Assembly: GCA_023055355.1 (NCBI GenBank) | Contig: JALJCS010000056.1 | Coordinates: forward strand, 1,364,001 to 1,428,000 | Direction of reading: 5' to 3' | Source of the DNA: Agelaius tricolor | Taxonomy: Eukaryota; Chordata; Aves; Passeriformes; Icteridae | DNA: 64,000 bases | Shown: positions 51,985 through 62,916 of the stretch, piece by piece | How the letters are laid out: the number at the start of each line of letters is the position of its first letter | How positions within the stretch are numbered: the stretch's first letter is position 1 | Made by a program: the position numbers and the translations under genes | Notes under the pieces: generated by a model | The model's database searches: none | Seen by the model: the letters and a program-made list of their open reading frames with translations, nothing else | What the model was told of the DNA's origin: nothing

Positions 51985-53400
51985 CTAAACCAAAGTGAAC
52001 TGAATTTGATTGTCATATTCTGAGTCTGGATAAAGTTCACCGAACCAGGGGTGGCTCACAGGGGCTGAGGTCCATTGATCTTCCTCTGCGGCAGGCACAT
52101 CATCTGACTGTCCATCATCTGAGCTCACCACCTGGTTGATGCTCGGTGTGTGTGTCAACTTGATTAGCAGTCTCTTAATCAGACACCAAATAATCGAAAA
52201 AGCAATCAATACGACAACTAAAATCAAAAGAACCAAAAGCACATTCTTTAGAATCGACCCTACCCAGCCAGAAAGGCCCCATCCACTGAAAATGTCCCCC
52301 AGCCAGTCTGACGTCTCCTTTTTGATGTCGTGGATTAGCTCTCGCATCTTATTGATGGAACTTCTTGCGTCCTCGGCCTTTGATGATAGATTGAGGCAGC
52401 AGAGGCCCTTGAACTCCTCGCATTGATGATTGTGGAGCAGAAGAAGAAAATCAATGCCTGCTCTGTTTTGGAGTGTCGCCTTCCTTGTTATCGCCTCGTC
52501 TGATAAGAGGTCCGATAACACGGCTGATGTAAAGTTGGCTTGTTTAGCCACCCAACACTCTAGGTGGGCCAATTCGCCTAGAGCTTTGGCTGCGGATACC
52601 CAGGGCAAAAACATGGTGATCGCAATCCCTTTTGGCTTGGACCAATGAATAATTTCGGAGTCACACTCTGGGTCGAGATCTTTAAGATCTCTTTTAGAGC
52701 GGGCCGAATTCAGTGTGACATTTTTTGCTTTCCAATTATTAATTTGGGTTATGTTGGGCGTAAACAGCGTCAGCCGTCCCAAAGTACAAGGGCCTCCGAT
52801 AAGGCGAGAGGGGATGCCTGCCCACACTCGGTCTCCGCAAATTAAGAAAATAGCCCGGGGTAGAGACAGCGGCTTGCCACCAAAGGTGGATGGAGTATAT
52901 ATTTGTGCGACTATCGAGCACCATTGGCTGGCAGTGTATTCTCTTTTAAATTGCCGCACTGATTCGAACCGCTTGTCTCCAGGGACTGGGGAGAACACAA
53001 ATTGGAAGCAAAAGGAGGCATTGGCGGAGCCGAGCAAATCAAATTTGAGGGGTTCGGAATCTAAAGGGGCCAGCCCTTTGATCCCGTCCCTCCAGGCACC
53101 TTTAGGATCAATGGGAGAGTCAATCTTTTTGGGCATGAGGGCAGAAAGAGAGGTATTAAAGGGGGAAGGTAGCTCATTGGGAGGGAGAGGGATCCCCCAC
53201 AAGGCACGATGATGTTGGGTCCTCTGCTGACACGGTGTTGAGGCATATATGTTCCTGGCCGAGGACTCGTGAGAGTGTCTGCCAGACATTGGCCTTGGGC
53301 TGAGGGACGATCCAATGGTCCAAAGGTGGAGTGAGGGACCAGAGGGTTGCTGACAGCAGGATGACCCTGGTTGCAGAAGGAGCCATTCGGTTGGGGTCAC
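51985..53400 (-). pseudogene. env: P3 env: long frame with complete transmembrane subunit, N-terminus frameshifted
   Basis: The frame is open for 471 codons but its first 70 residues are not env-like. The env-like N-terminus (signal peptide from MAPSATRVILL, LVGDPSPS end) lies in another frame, 53174-53386, so a frameshift near 53180 separates it from the rest. From there the frame holds surface-subunit text (LICGDRVWAGIPS), a furin site RSKR near residue 238, a fusion-peptide-like stretch, LQNRAGIDFLLLL, the CX6CC motif CEEFKGLCC, a membrane anchor of about 25 residues and a long tail with YPDSEYDNQI, possibly a sorting signal. It would mediate receptor binding and fusion. P2 env is a diverged homologue. 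Confidence 0.88.
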
Positions 53401-53624
53401 TAAAACAATAAAAAGATAAAGTTAAGTAAACAAACTTAAACTTCAGTTCTGCCCTTAAGGGAGGTCAAGGTCTAACATAAAAGGTTTGCGCCTCCTCCTC
53501 CAACAGGCCTCCTCAACCTGTGCCACAACTCCGACCTTTTCTGCTCGCTTGGGAAGGAAGGGCCTGACCCACTTGGTACCCATTTCAGACCCGAGGGAGT
53601 AGACACGCAAGCGTATCCCCTCCC
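53401..53624 (-). other. P3 pol 3' end and pol-env spacer
   Basis: Integrase C-terminal text continues past the TGA at its end (near 53625) in this stretch, so the natural Pol probably ended here. Confidence 0.5.
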
Positions 53625-54458
53625 TCAGGTAACCAGGTCAAATGGCCCCTCTGTCTTCCAGGTCTCTGGATCCTTAACCAGAACCAGACGCCTGGCTTTC
53701 AGGCACAGCTGCTCGTGGTGACCAAAGTGCTGTGTGATGGGAGGGTTCAGGTTGTCGAATGAACAATTTAAAAAATTGATTGTAAAGAGTGCTTTGGACA
53801 ACCGGACGTGAGGGGACTCCACCTTCACTGCCGTACGCTGCTGTTCTAATACTCTCTTCAGGCTCTGGTGGGTCCTCTCAACCACGGCTTGGCCTGTCGG
53901 GGAATAGGGGATGCCGATCTTGTGCTCTATTCCCCATTGCTGCAGGAAGCTCCTGAGCTCCCTGGATTTATACGCTGGGCCATTGTCAGTTTTGATGACC
54001 TTGGGGATGCCCAGGACAGCGAAAGCCTGAACCAGGTGTTTTTCGACATCAGCTGCCTTTTCCCCTGTGTGGGCAGAAGCATAGACTGCACCAAAGAAAG
54101 TATCCACAGAGACATGAACAAAACTCAACCAGCCAAAGGATGGAACGTGAGTCACATCCATCTGCCACACCTCACAACTTGACAACCCTCTGGGGTTGGT
54201 GCCAGAGCTGAGGAACGGAAGCTGGTGAGCTTGACATTGTGGGCATGTAGCCACAATCGCCTTGGCCTGTTCTCGAGTAAGTTGAAATTGACGAACAAGG
54301 CCAGGGGCGTTCTGATGGAATAGCTGGTGGCTAATCTTTGTTTGGCTGAACACATCTGGGAGTGGGGCCATCTGGACTGGAGCAGCAAGGGCATCAGCTC
54401 TCCGATTGCCCTCTGCAATGAACCCCGGCAGGTCGGTGTGTGATCTGACATGCATCAC
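53625..54458 (-). pseudogene. pol: P3 pol, integrase
   Basis: 277 residues open. HVRSHTDLPG marks the RNase H end, then the zinc domain (HQLFH, CPQC) and the catalytic residues in VWQMDVTH, KTDNGPAY and VVERTH, spacing consistent with D,D-35-E. The last domain has EGPFDLVT then stops at a TGA. All catalytic residues are present, but the frame is cut from RNase H by an in-frame TGA near 54474. Confidence 0.9.
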
Positions 54459-54473
54459 AAAGAAGGGTTGCTC

Positions 54474-55088
54474 TCAGTGGGAGACTAATGTAACCAATTT
54501 TGAGAGCAAGTTAAACAAGGGGATGTTGGACACCTCTTGAAGAACTGCATTTTCCGCCCTGGACACTACACCTGCAACATATGACGAATCTGTAACCAAA
54601 TTGAATGGTTCGGAGAACCTCTTGAAAGCTCTGATGACTGCGTCCAACTCAGCTACCTGTGGAGAACCCTCCACCTTAGCAACATCAGCCTCCCACCACT
54701 GAGTTTGAAGATCCTTCCAAGTCATCACAGACTTGTGGGATGTTCCAGACACGTCAGTGAAAACAGTCAGTGCCTTCAAAGGGGTTTGGCTCTGAACCCT
54801 TTTTAATGATAATGAGAATTGGACATCCTGATTAAATAATTTGTGGGCCGGCCGATCAACAGCAATTTGGCCGGTGTAGCTGTCCAGTGCAAATTGTAAC
54901 ATTTCCTTTTCCTCAAGCAGTTCATCAAAGGTTTTCTTTTTGAATTGGCCTGATCGTAATTGAATAGGAATGTGAATGCAGTCAAAATCACAGCCTGCAA
55001 GCTCCCTGATCCGCGATCTTGCCTTGCGGATCAGTTCTGCCACCAGCTCCTGTGGCTGCGTCATTCTCTTGGACCAATCAATGGTCAC
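54474..55088 (-). pseudogene. pol: P3 pol, RT connection and RNase H
   Basis: Contains RELAGCDFDCIHIPI, LQFALDSYTGQI, then RNase H with FTDVSGTSHKS (Val in place of the usual Gly after the catalytic Asp), VAELDAVIRAF and VTDSSYVAG. Ends LVSH at a TGA that is in frame with the integrase part, so a single nonsense codon separates them. Confidence 0.88.
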
Positions 55089-56303
55089 TGAGAAAAACCC
55101 ACTCTATAATCAAGAGAGGGTCTCTCGAGCCTTGGTCCTTGCCCTTTGGTGACTTGTCCCATTGAAAGATCATACTGTGGAGGTGTGGCAGTTTTCCCAA
55201 AACGATGAACTTAAACGGCAGGCCCGGTTGATATCTGTGAGCCTGCCTGGCTGATATGGACTCTTGGATTTTCTCCAGTGCTGTCTGTGCCTCTCGGGTA
55301 AGCGACCTAGGAAAACTGAGCTCCTCTCCCCCTTTCAATAAATTGAAAAGAGGGGCTAGGTCGTTGGTTGGAATTCCTAGCCAAGGCCTTACCCAATTCA
55401 AAGACCCACACAGCTGGTAGGACATCTGCCAAGGTCTTAACATTAGTTTTCAAAGCCAATTTTTGCGGAACAATGGTTCGCCTGGTAATCTCCAAGCCCA
55501 GGTACTTCCAGGGTGGCATCCGCTGAATCTTGTCTTGTTGGAGCTCGAACCCTGCAACAACCAATGCATCGATTGTCAGGTCAAGTGCGTGGGTAAGCAT
55601 GTCGTCTGTCGGAGCACAAATGAGAATATCGTCCATATAATGGTATATAATTGTGTCTTCCACGGCTGTACGAACTGGGGACAGCAAGGAAGCCACATAC
55701 CACTGGCAGATAACAGGGCTGTTCTTCATTCTCTGTGGAAGAACACGCCAATGGTAGTGTTTCCTTGGGGCTCCACGGTTGATGGAGGGAACCGAGAAGG
55801 AAAAACTGTGGGGTGTCGTCAGGGTGTAGGGGAATTTGAAAAAAGCAATCCTTTATATCTACAACGGCCAAATTCCAATTTTGTGGGAGCATTGTTGGGG
55901 ACGGCATCCCTGGTTGGAGAGGACCCATATCTTTGATAATGTTGATTTTGCGGAGGTCGTGAAGGAGCCGCCACTTATCCTTATTAGGTTTTGTGATGAC
56001 AAACACTGGGGCGTTCCAAGGTGACATGGACTCCACCAGGTTTCCTTTAAGTAACTGCTCCTGGATGAGCTCATTGAGCGCCTTCAATTTTTGTTTGTTG
56101 AGCGGCCACTGTTCTACCCATACTGGTTCATCTGATTTCCAATTCAGTTTCTGGGTAAGAGCGCTCCTCAGTGACCGCTGCCTGAAAAACCTGGGGAGCC
56201 ACTGGAAGGTCAATTCTGGCTCCCCACTGGGCAAGGAGGTCTCTCCCCCACAGGGGTTCCGTATAATCCAACACGAATGGGCGTACAGACGCCAATTGCC
56301 CAT
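55078..56303 (-). pseudogene. pol: P3 pol, reverse transcriptase, frameshifted
   Basis: RT text starts near 56140 (VEQWPLNKQKL), continues through WRLLHDLRKIN and DIKDCFFQIPLHPDD, shifts frame near 55760, then continues with MKNSPVICQWY and the intact catalytic YHYMDDILI (near 55635), and shifts again near 55400 to CGSLNWVRPWLGI. At least two frameshifts prevent a full-length protein. No domain is missing. Confidence 0.88.
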
Positions 56304-56541
56304 CCGGCCCCTTAATTTTCACAACGCTCTTCAATTGCTTAGCCAATTGTAAGCCCCCGACACCTCGCACGTGACCAGCCATGTCCTGCAATTCCCACTG
56401 TGACAGCCATTCCCGAGAGGGAACGACCGTCACATCTGCCCCTGTGTCCAACAGACCTTTAAGCAATTTTTGGTCTCCCCCCCTTGAAAGTTGACAGGTA
56501 ATTCTGGGTTTGTCCCTCCCCAGCACCTGAGCCCAGGCCAC
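56128..56541 (-). pseudogene. pro: P3 pro, retroviral protease domain
   Basis: Contains [13 protein letters not shown] (near residue 30 of the frame) with the intact DTGAD triad and [14 protein letters not shown] at the end. The frame is -1 or +1 to the dUTPase-like region upstream and overlaps RT downstream. The domain itself looks undamaged. Confidence 0.88.
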
Positions 56542-56965
56542 TGTGGGATAGAAATCTATGTGATGTGGAAGGTAGCTCTGAGCTCAAGCCTAATTCGGGC
56601 ACCGGGATGGCCTGCGCCACCACCTGGCCTTTGGGGAGAAAGAGGGGAGGGCGGACACAGTACAGCCCCATGGAGAACTGCCCCAGGTCAGATGTTAAGA
56701 GACCTGGGACGATATTTACCTCAGGAGGTGTAAATTTTGTGTCACCGACGACAACATACTTACAACGTCCGATTTGTTCCCAGTTACCTGGGCGCTCCCG
56801 GCACACGGTCACCAGATGGAAATTTGAGTTCCGAAGATGGAGCGGCTCAGTCAGCTGCAACCTGAAAGGTGGAGTTTTAGAAAGAGTGGTAAGGATAGGT
56901 TGAGGTCGGACACAATCTAGGCATGTCAAGTTAGGTGTACTAGAGTCAAATCCGGTTGTGGACAC
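56459..56965 (-). pseudogene. P3 dUTPase-like region ahead of protease
   Basis: The frame carries PPEVNIVPGLLTSDLGQFSM and LFLPKGQVVAQAIPVPE, whose positions match dUTPase motif 3 and the tail in P1, but catalytic motifs 1 and 2 are not recognisable. The enzyme was probably lost and the fold kept or decaying. Confidence 0.55.
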
Positions 56966-57124
56966 AGGCAGGCCTGCTGGTTGGTGTTCTTCCTCTTCCC
57001 CCTCCCTGTAAGATGTTATGGGGCCCGCCTTATTTTTATCATCACGCGGGGGGGGTCTGCACTTGGAACCTAGTTTTTTGTCTGTGAATCCCCCCGGAGC
57101 CGTTGCCCCTTTTTAAATTCTAAA

Positions 57125-57190
57125 ATCTGAGATCTCAGTGGGCAGTCAGGCATCCAGTGCCCCAGCTTCCCGCAGAGGTGGCACGGGGAA
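57125..57190 (-). pseudogene. gag: P3 gag, nucleocapsid zinc knuckle
   Basis: CHLCGKLGHWMPDC (CX2CX4HX4C) reads in the same frame as capsid but five codons after an in-frame TAA near 57198. One knuckle is visible. Confidence 0.85.
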
Positions 57191-57198
57191 GTTCTCCG

Positions 57199-58086
57199 TT
57201 AGGCCGGTCCAGTGGTGTTGGAGCGTGGGGGTTGGTCAACCGGAGGCAGGGCTGGATTCACAGGTGCAACGTCCATGATGGTGTCAGCAGTCTCTGCAGC
57301 AGCAACCCGTCGAGGTGGTGGCCAGTTCTTGGAGTCATTGTCTCCAGGTGTTAGCGAGACCTTGTGCACACACACCTCTAACATGCGCTGCAGAGTTGGA
57401 GGAGGGTCCAGAGGCAAACTAAAAATGGCCGCTTTGCAGGCAGCGTTAGCGTTAGGAAAAGCTACCTCCTTAAGAAGTTCCACTCTGGCCCCCTCACTCT
57501 GCACCTGCAGATCAATGGCCTTGCAAAGGCGCTTGACAAAGGACACAAACGATTCATCGGCGTGCTGAAAAATCTTAGAATAAGGGACAAGGGGTGCAGC
57601 TGACCTCAACCTCAAAAACGCCTTCTCAGCAGCCTTCGCACTCTCTCTCAGTACCTCCGGGAGAAGGAACCTGGCCTGAGAATGTCCGTCGGCCTGGTTC
57701 CCCATCCCACACAAATGGTCTATGGAAACAATCTCTCCGTCTAGGTCAACCCCCAGGTGGGGATTGTCCCAGAGGGAGGGTAGGAGCCCCACCACCTCCT
57801 TTCTCCATGCCTCCTCCCACATAACAAATTTGGTGGGGTTAAGGAGGCATGAAAAAAGGCGCCGCAGATCGGAGGGGGTAACCTCCGACTCCGTCAACGT
57901 GGCCCTCAGGATCCCCCAGAAGTAATCACTCTCCCGGGAGAAGTCCTTCTGGGCCTTGCATAGTTCTTTAATAAGGTGGTGGGGGAAAGGGGTCCACTGG
58001 GCCTGGGGTCTTCCCTCCCTCTCAGGGTGGTATGTGACCGGAGCCGCGGTAGGGATGGAAACTGGCTCTGGGTTCTGGGTCTCCAC
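57199..58086 (-). pseudogene. gag: P3 gag, capsid
   Basis: 295 residues open. Contains RRLFSCLLNPTKFVMWEEAW and a major-homology-like QHADESFVSFVKRLCKAI near residue 183. Ends SNTTGPA at a TAA just before the zinc knuckle. The matrix/proline region upstream is in another frame. Capsid would form the core shell. Confidence 0.88.
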
Positions 58087-58220
58087 CCCCCTCCTTCCGG
58101 GCCCTGAAGCGTGGGAACCGGAACTGGGACAGTGGGAACCAGAAGGAGGGGCGTGGGAACCGGAACTGAGAGGGGAGTGGCCGGAGGACTGGGCGGAGGA
58201 CTGGGCAGGGATACCAGATG

Positions 58221-58997
58221 TTATGGTCCCCGCCCCAAGGGGGGAGTCAGAGGGTGGTGCTTCATAAGAGGGAGGAGAAATGGGAGGGACTGACGAGGGA
58301 GGGGGGCAGAGGGAAGTTGGGAGGAGTCAGGGGACAGGAAGGGGTTTCTCTGGGACCTGAAAGGATTGTGGGGAGAAGAAGGAAAAAGGGCAGGAGAAGC
58401 CATGTGGCTCCCTCCACCTTGAGCTCCATGGGAGCCATCTTGTGGAGGGAGACAAAACCTAACGGAGGGTTTTCTAACAGGGGATTTGCAAACCAGGATA
58501 GAGGGAGAAGGAAAGGGATCCCCAAGAGTCTGGCCAGGACTCCTAAGGCAAGGGGATTTGGAGCTTTGAGAGGAGCCAGGGGAATGGTGGACACCCTGCG
58601 CCTTGCTGGAGCGAGCTGCTCCTCTCAAAATTCCAGACTTGGGGCAAGCAGGGGAGGGAAAGGGGCTGGGAATGGGGGAACAGGGAGAACTGGGGAACGG
58701 TGACTGTTTTCCCAATTTTGAATTTGATTTTAACAATGATCTAATTTGTGATGCCCAATAGGCAATCTTAGTCAAAGAAGACTCCCCCGATCTTATAGAA
58801 TCCTGCAAATTTTTATGGACAATGTCCCAGAAACCTGGGTTGTAAATTTCATCAGGGGTAATATCAGGAAATTGGGAAAACAGCCACCTAACCAAACGCC
58901 TTAACTTTTTTTTGCGAACTTCAACACCCCCCCCCGCAAAGATACTCACAACTTGGTGATAGGCTCTCTTTTGAGTCGCCAAAAATCGTGCACCCAT
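58221..58997 (-). pseudogene. gag: P3 gag, matrix and proline-rich region
   Basis: 258 residues from MGARFLATQK, with Gly-2 for myristoylation and RLVRWLFSQFPD near residue 33, followed by a Pro/Ser-rich stretch from about residue 95. The frame ends at 58221 with capsid in a different frame, so a frameshift lies near 58100-58250. The ATG is the first after the leader and fits the matrix start of P2. Confidence 0.88.
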
Positions 58998-59387
58998 GGT
59001 TAAGATTTTAAACGGGGCGACTCAACCCACCCACCGTTGCGGAAAAACACTTAAAGAAAATAAGAAAGAGCCCCCCACCGGCCCCTGTCAGAAAGAGAGG
59101 GCTGCGCAGCCATGAGGAGAAAGCCCTTAGCACCACCCACGATGCAAGGGGGACAAAAAGGGTTAAAAAGGCAGGGCGAAACAGAGAGATACTTACAAAC
59201 CCGGTGGGGACCAAAGAAAATACGGAAGCGGTGGTTCCTGCCATAGGAACGAATCCTCGGGTGAAAGGAGCTGCCGTTCCCGGTCCCCTGGAGCGCCACC
59301 CTCCAGAAAGGGGTCTGCTCCCACAGGGGTAGTCTGGCGGCCAAGGAGACTAAAAGTCTCGTCCGCGGGGTCTGGCGATGGCCTCAG
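58998..59387 (-). other. P3 leader
   Basis: Between the primer site and gag; would hold packaging signals. No ORF of note. Confidence 0.6.
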
Positions 59388-59405
59388 GCCCCACGTTGGG
59401 CACCA
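59388..59405 (-). other. P3 primer binding site, tRNA-Lys type
   Basis: TGGTGCCCAACGTGGGGC on the minus strand, a few bases after the LTR end. It differs at one base from the tRNA-Lys-1,2-type site of betaretroviruses. Confidence 0.85.
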
Positions 59406-59410
59406 GGAAC

Positions 59411-59893
59411 TGAAGCAGCACGGCGAGAGAGAAGAAGGGACAGCCTTCTCGAGTGTCCCAGCAAGCTGGCCAGCACCGCTTGCAGCTTGGGGGGCACTGT
59501 CCCACTCTCGGTTTCTGGGACTGCGCCTAAGGAGAGCACCCTGCGTTCTAGCAGTGATGCTTCCTTGCAGGAGGATGAGGCCGCCTCTGGCGACAACTGG
59601 CAGGAAATAAGAGAGCGCTCTCTGGTTGGGGCAAGTCCAGGTTTATTGTAGCTCCCAGGGAAGCCAGCAACAGAAGAGGGAGAGGGAGGAGCTAAAGCAA
59701 CTTATAAAGGGAGAGGGATACAGGGGAGGAGCCCGTGGCAGGGCACCGGGGAGGGGTTTAGAAAAAGATACACCGATCTCCAGGGAGACCAGGGAGGAAC
59801 CAGAGTAACTGACAAGTACAGGGAGGGGAGGGAGAACCAGGGCAGAACCATTAAAAAACATGGGGGAACAGAACATACCAACACAACACAACA
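59411..59893 (-). repeat. P3 5' LTR (483 bp)
   Basis: Same ends as the 3' LTR; lacks 161 bp between GGAGCCCG and GGCAGGGC (+ strand words near 59730). Followed at higher coordinates by GCTTAG. Confidence 0.93.
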
Positions 59894-60114
59894 GCTTAGC
59901 ATCTTGTTTTGATGGTTGTAGTTTCTAGGGAACGTGGGTTAGAATAGCAGTGGGTCACAGCGATTGTAGATACTCTTGTTTATAGAGATTTAATGGAAAC
60001 TTAAACATTATTAAATTTGATGGAAATCACTGTATACAACTTTACATAAACTTTTGGCAAACTTATACATAAAGGCAAATTATTTTCCTTATAAGAACAG
60101 GGTGTATACAAAGA
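59894..60114 (-). pseudogene. pol: Upstream part of the gammaretrovirus-like remnant split by P3
   Basis: Continues the sequence of 50351-51294 after removal of P3. The minus strand has some readable text but no motif I can name; the call rests on continuity across the target duplication. Confidence 0.45.
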
Positions 60115-60700
60115 GCTAGGTAGTGACACACACACATACATATATACACACACATCTGTTTTTCTAGGTGGGCCAACAGTTGGATGGACAGAGCCATGTA
60201 TCTAGAGCTATGTCTCTGGGTGGGCCCAACCCATGTGTGTACACAGGAAAATGTGCAGAGCTAGTGCACATACACACATGTACCTGCTCACCTGTACAGA
60301 GCTCTTGTGTACTATGGTACTTGTTAGCAGCACACACTTGTGTACACTCAACTTGCTACATCAGCACACGTGTTATACAGACACTCACTTATGTAGTCTC
60401 TACTGATGCACATGTGCCTACAAGCACAAGACTTGCTTGTACATAGAGTTTGAGCACACCAACGTGTGCAGTGCTATACATAGTAATATATATACGTCTC
60501 ACACAGAACTATGTTCACACTTGCAGAACTTGTGCATACTCACAAGCACAGAGCTGTGCGCACTGGTTCACACATGTACAGCACTCTTTCAGAGCTCTCC
60601 TGGCCCTGATACCCCTGTGGGTCTCTCATGTCATGGTGAGGATAGGGATAGTAGAGGGGAGTGTGGGTGGGACGTTGTGGTACAGTTTAAAGAGTGCCTT
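60115..60700. repeat. TG/CA-rich minisatellite, right arm of the large inverted repeat
   Basis: Starts with a (CA)n run at 60126-60155 and carries CACACATGTAC-type words. Reverse complement of 48880-49545 with substantial divergence. Confidence 0.8.
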
Positions 60701-61816
60701 CTGTGCCTTTGGGGTTGGAACAGACAGGCCTGTCATCTCTGACTTAAGGAGGGAAAGGTATCTGTGTCATGCATCTAAGCCTTTGACACTTGAGGTCTTC
60801 TCTTAACCTGAAAGAGAGGTAGTACTTTGCCAGTGTTCATTAGTGGTACAGGGTTTTGTTGGAGGCTGTTCTTGCTCTTTCCAACACTTGGCAATGTGGT
60901 AGGGAAGCAGGAAAAGCTTCAGGGAAGGAAAAGAACACAACAGATGAGTGATGAAGAAGGCATCAAACCACAGGGGAGAGGGGGCTACAAACTACAAAAA
61001 GGGTCTGCCAGGAGCCAGCTACACCCTCAACTCTAAAACAGGGGAAGCTACAAACAAAGGGAAAATGTCACTGCACTAGGACTCTGCAAATCTGCAGTGA
61101 GACACAAACCAGGAAAATCTCCCATTTCTTTCTCCTCTTCCTTGAGCATTTCTGCCAGAAGGAGGAAGTACATCCACGTGCTGGCAGCTCCTTGACTTTC
61201 CTTCTCACTCTGCCACAAGTGCTGACTAATTAATTACACACAAGGTAAGACTTGCCTGCAGCCACTGGAGCAGGAGGCAGCAGGAGACTACACAGCAAAT
61301 GCCTGGCATGACATGTCCTAGATGCAGATACAGATCTGAAATTGTGTCCATCTCACAGTTTCATGCCATGACCCCCTGAAGCTCTGCTACTCTTAGAGTG
61401 TTGGTTCCTGGCTGTGGGAGGAGAGCCTGGAAGGAAAAGCAGAGTGAAGCTTTCAGGACACAGCCCTCAGCTGAAGAAAAACTCTTAGGAGCTGATCAAG
61501 AGAGGAAATCACCAGACATGGGCACAGAGCTGGACACAGGGAGTAAAGCAGGGCAGGCAGTCTGGTTTTGGGCATTTCACACTCCCCCTGCCCCACAGAA
61601 ATAGGGCTGCACCAGTTTGGAATAATGGGAAGGCAGGCACAAAGAGAAAACTACCGTTTTATACTCTCTCAATGCTTATCTAACTTAAAGAGCTTGTGTA
61701 GTGCTCCCCAGCAGCCCCAACCATAAGGTGGTCAGTGCCTGAAAGGCAACAGGGGTTTAAACTATGGCAGGAAACGACAGGCACACTCTAGTTTCTAAAA
61801 CTCACCTGTCAGTGCA
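60701..61816. other. Noncoding, no gene seen
   Basis: Short ORFs only, none with a recognisable domain. Confidence 0.55.
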
Positions 61817-62486
61817 CTCTTTTGTTGGGAAGGATGAAAGTTTTGACAAGAAAGTCTCACAGATATGTATGCTTAGCAGAAAGATTTTTAAATGTAAAGT
61901 CTGATGAAGGAATAGAGATGGAAGCAAGTTTTGATATAGAAGAAAAGAATTGCTGAGCCAGTCTTACTGGATAACCAAGAAGGCAAAGGGTATGTTAGTT
62001 AGAAGGGTGTTTTATGACTTAGAGCAAAGGATAAACCCACCTCAAAAAAGAAGATGTTTTTACCAAGCAGAAAGATAGCACAGGCAAACAAGTCAGCAAA
62101 GTTGCAAGTAGAAAAAAGGTCTCAGAACTTTCCACTGCAAAAAAACTGAATAACAACTTCTAGCTTAAACTGTAATGTACTAACTTTTAGTGATTAGAGA
62201 ATAGTAACCTGAATGTGGTAATTATAGTAGTTATGATAGGCTATAGATAATAGTTAAGGTATAGATTGGTTCTAGTGTATTAAGATGATAAGCAAAGAAA
62301 AGTATATAATGCATTGTAACCAAAACCAAAGGGTCTCCAGGCCTGCCTGCAGCTGGAGCTGACAGCTGTAGGCACAGGCTCTGTCGCCCATGACCCTGGA
62401 CTGCTGTAATGTCTTGGATGGAATAAACTGCATTTTGGAGAGCCGCCTGGAGTCCCACATCTCTCATTTAGGCTCGTACACTCTTT
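61817..62486 (+). mobile_element. Solo LTR (61823-62480) with CTCTTT target duplication
   Basis: The 658-bp LTR starts TGTTGGGAAGGATG and ends GCTCGTACA. CTCTTT flanks it at 61817-61822 and 62481-62486. AGTATATAATGC near 62303 is a TATA-like box and GGAATAAACTGC near 62420 the poly(A) signal. Confidence 0.93.
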
Positions 62487-62916
62487 CTTAATGTGTTTGG
62501 CAACTACCAGATGAAAGCCTAAAGATTAAGGAAAAAGAAAATCCTAGAGGTTTAGCAGCCCAGAGGACAAGAGAAGAGGGGAGAGGATCCTCTTTCTCCT
62601 TTTGGGGACTTTTAATTAGCAAACTACAGGTCCTTTCAGTAAGGCTCGCTTTCCTAATTAGCTAGAAGGAGAAAGAAAGCAAACAAGTGAAGAAAGAGGA
62701 AGAAAGGAAAGGAAAAAAACCCTTTATTTCTTCCCGAAAAGCAAAACCAAAAAAAAAACCAACCCGCTTGCAATTCAGGGACTTTTGTACTACTGGGTAG
62801 GCTCTCCTGCTCGCTGCCATGTTCTGGTTCTCTGCTGCCTCCCGGTTTACTAGTGCACAGCAACTGCTGAAAGCCACTCATGCGGGCCCACAAGACCTCT
62901 GCACAACAGACAGCTC
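62487..62916. other. Noncoding, no gene seen
   Basis: Purine-rich near 62665-62720, otherwise featureless. Confidence 0.5.

Larger units (their letters stand above)
51289..59899 (-). mobile_element. Provirus P3: betaretrovirus-like ERV with env
   Basis: LTRs at 59411-59893 (5') and 51295-51938 (3'), with GCTTAG repeated exactly at 51289-51294 and 59894-59899. A tRNA-Lys-type primer site, gag, dUTPase-like region, protease, RT, RNase H, integrase, env and polypurine tract follow in order on the minus strand. The LTRs differ at about 13 positions and by a 161-bp block present only in the 3' LTR. Gag and pol carry stops and frameshifts; the transmembrane half of env is complete. It inserted into the integrase end of an older gammaretrovirus-like ERV. 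Confidence 0.95.
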
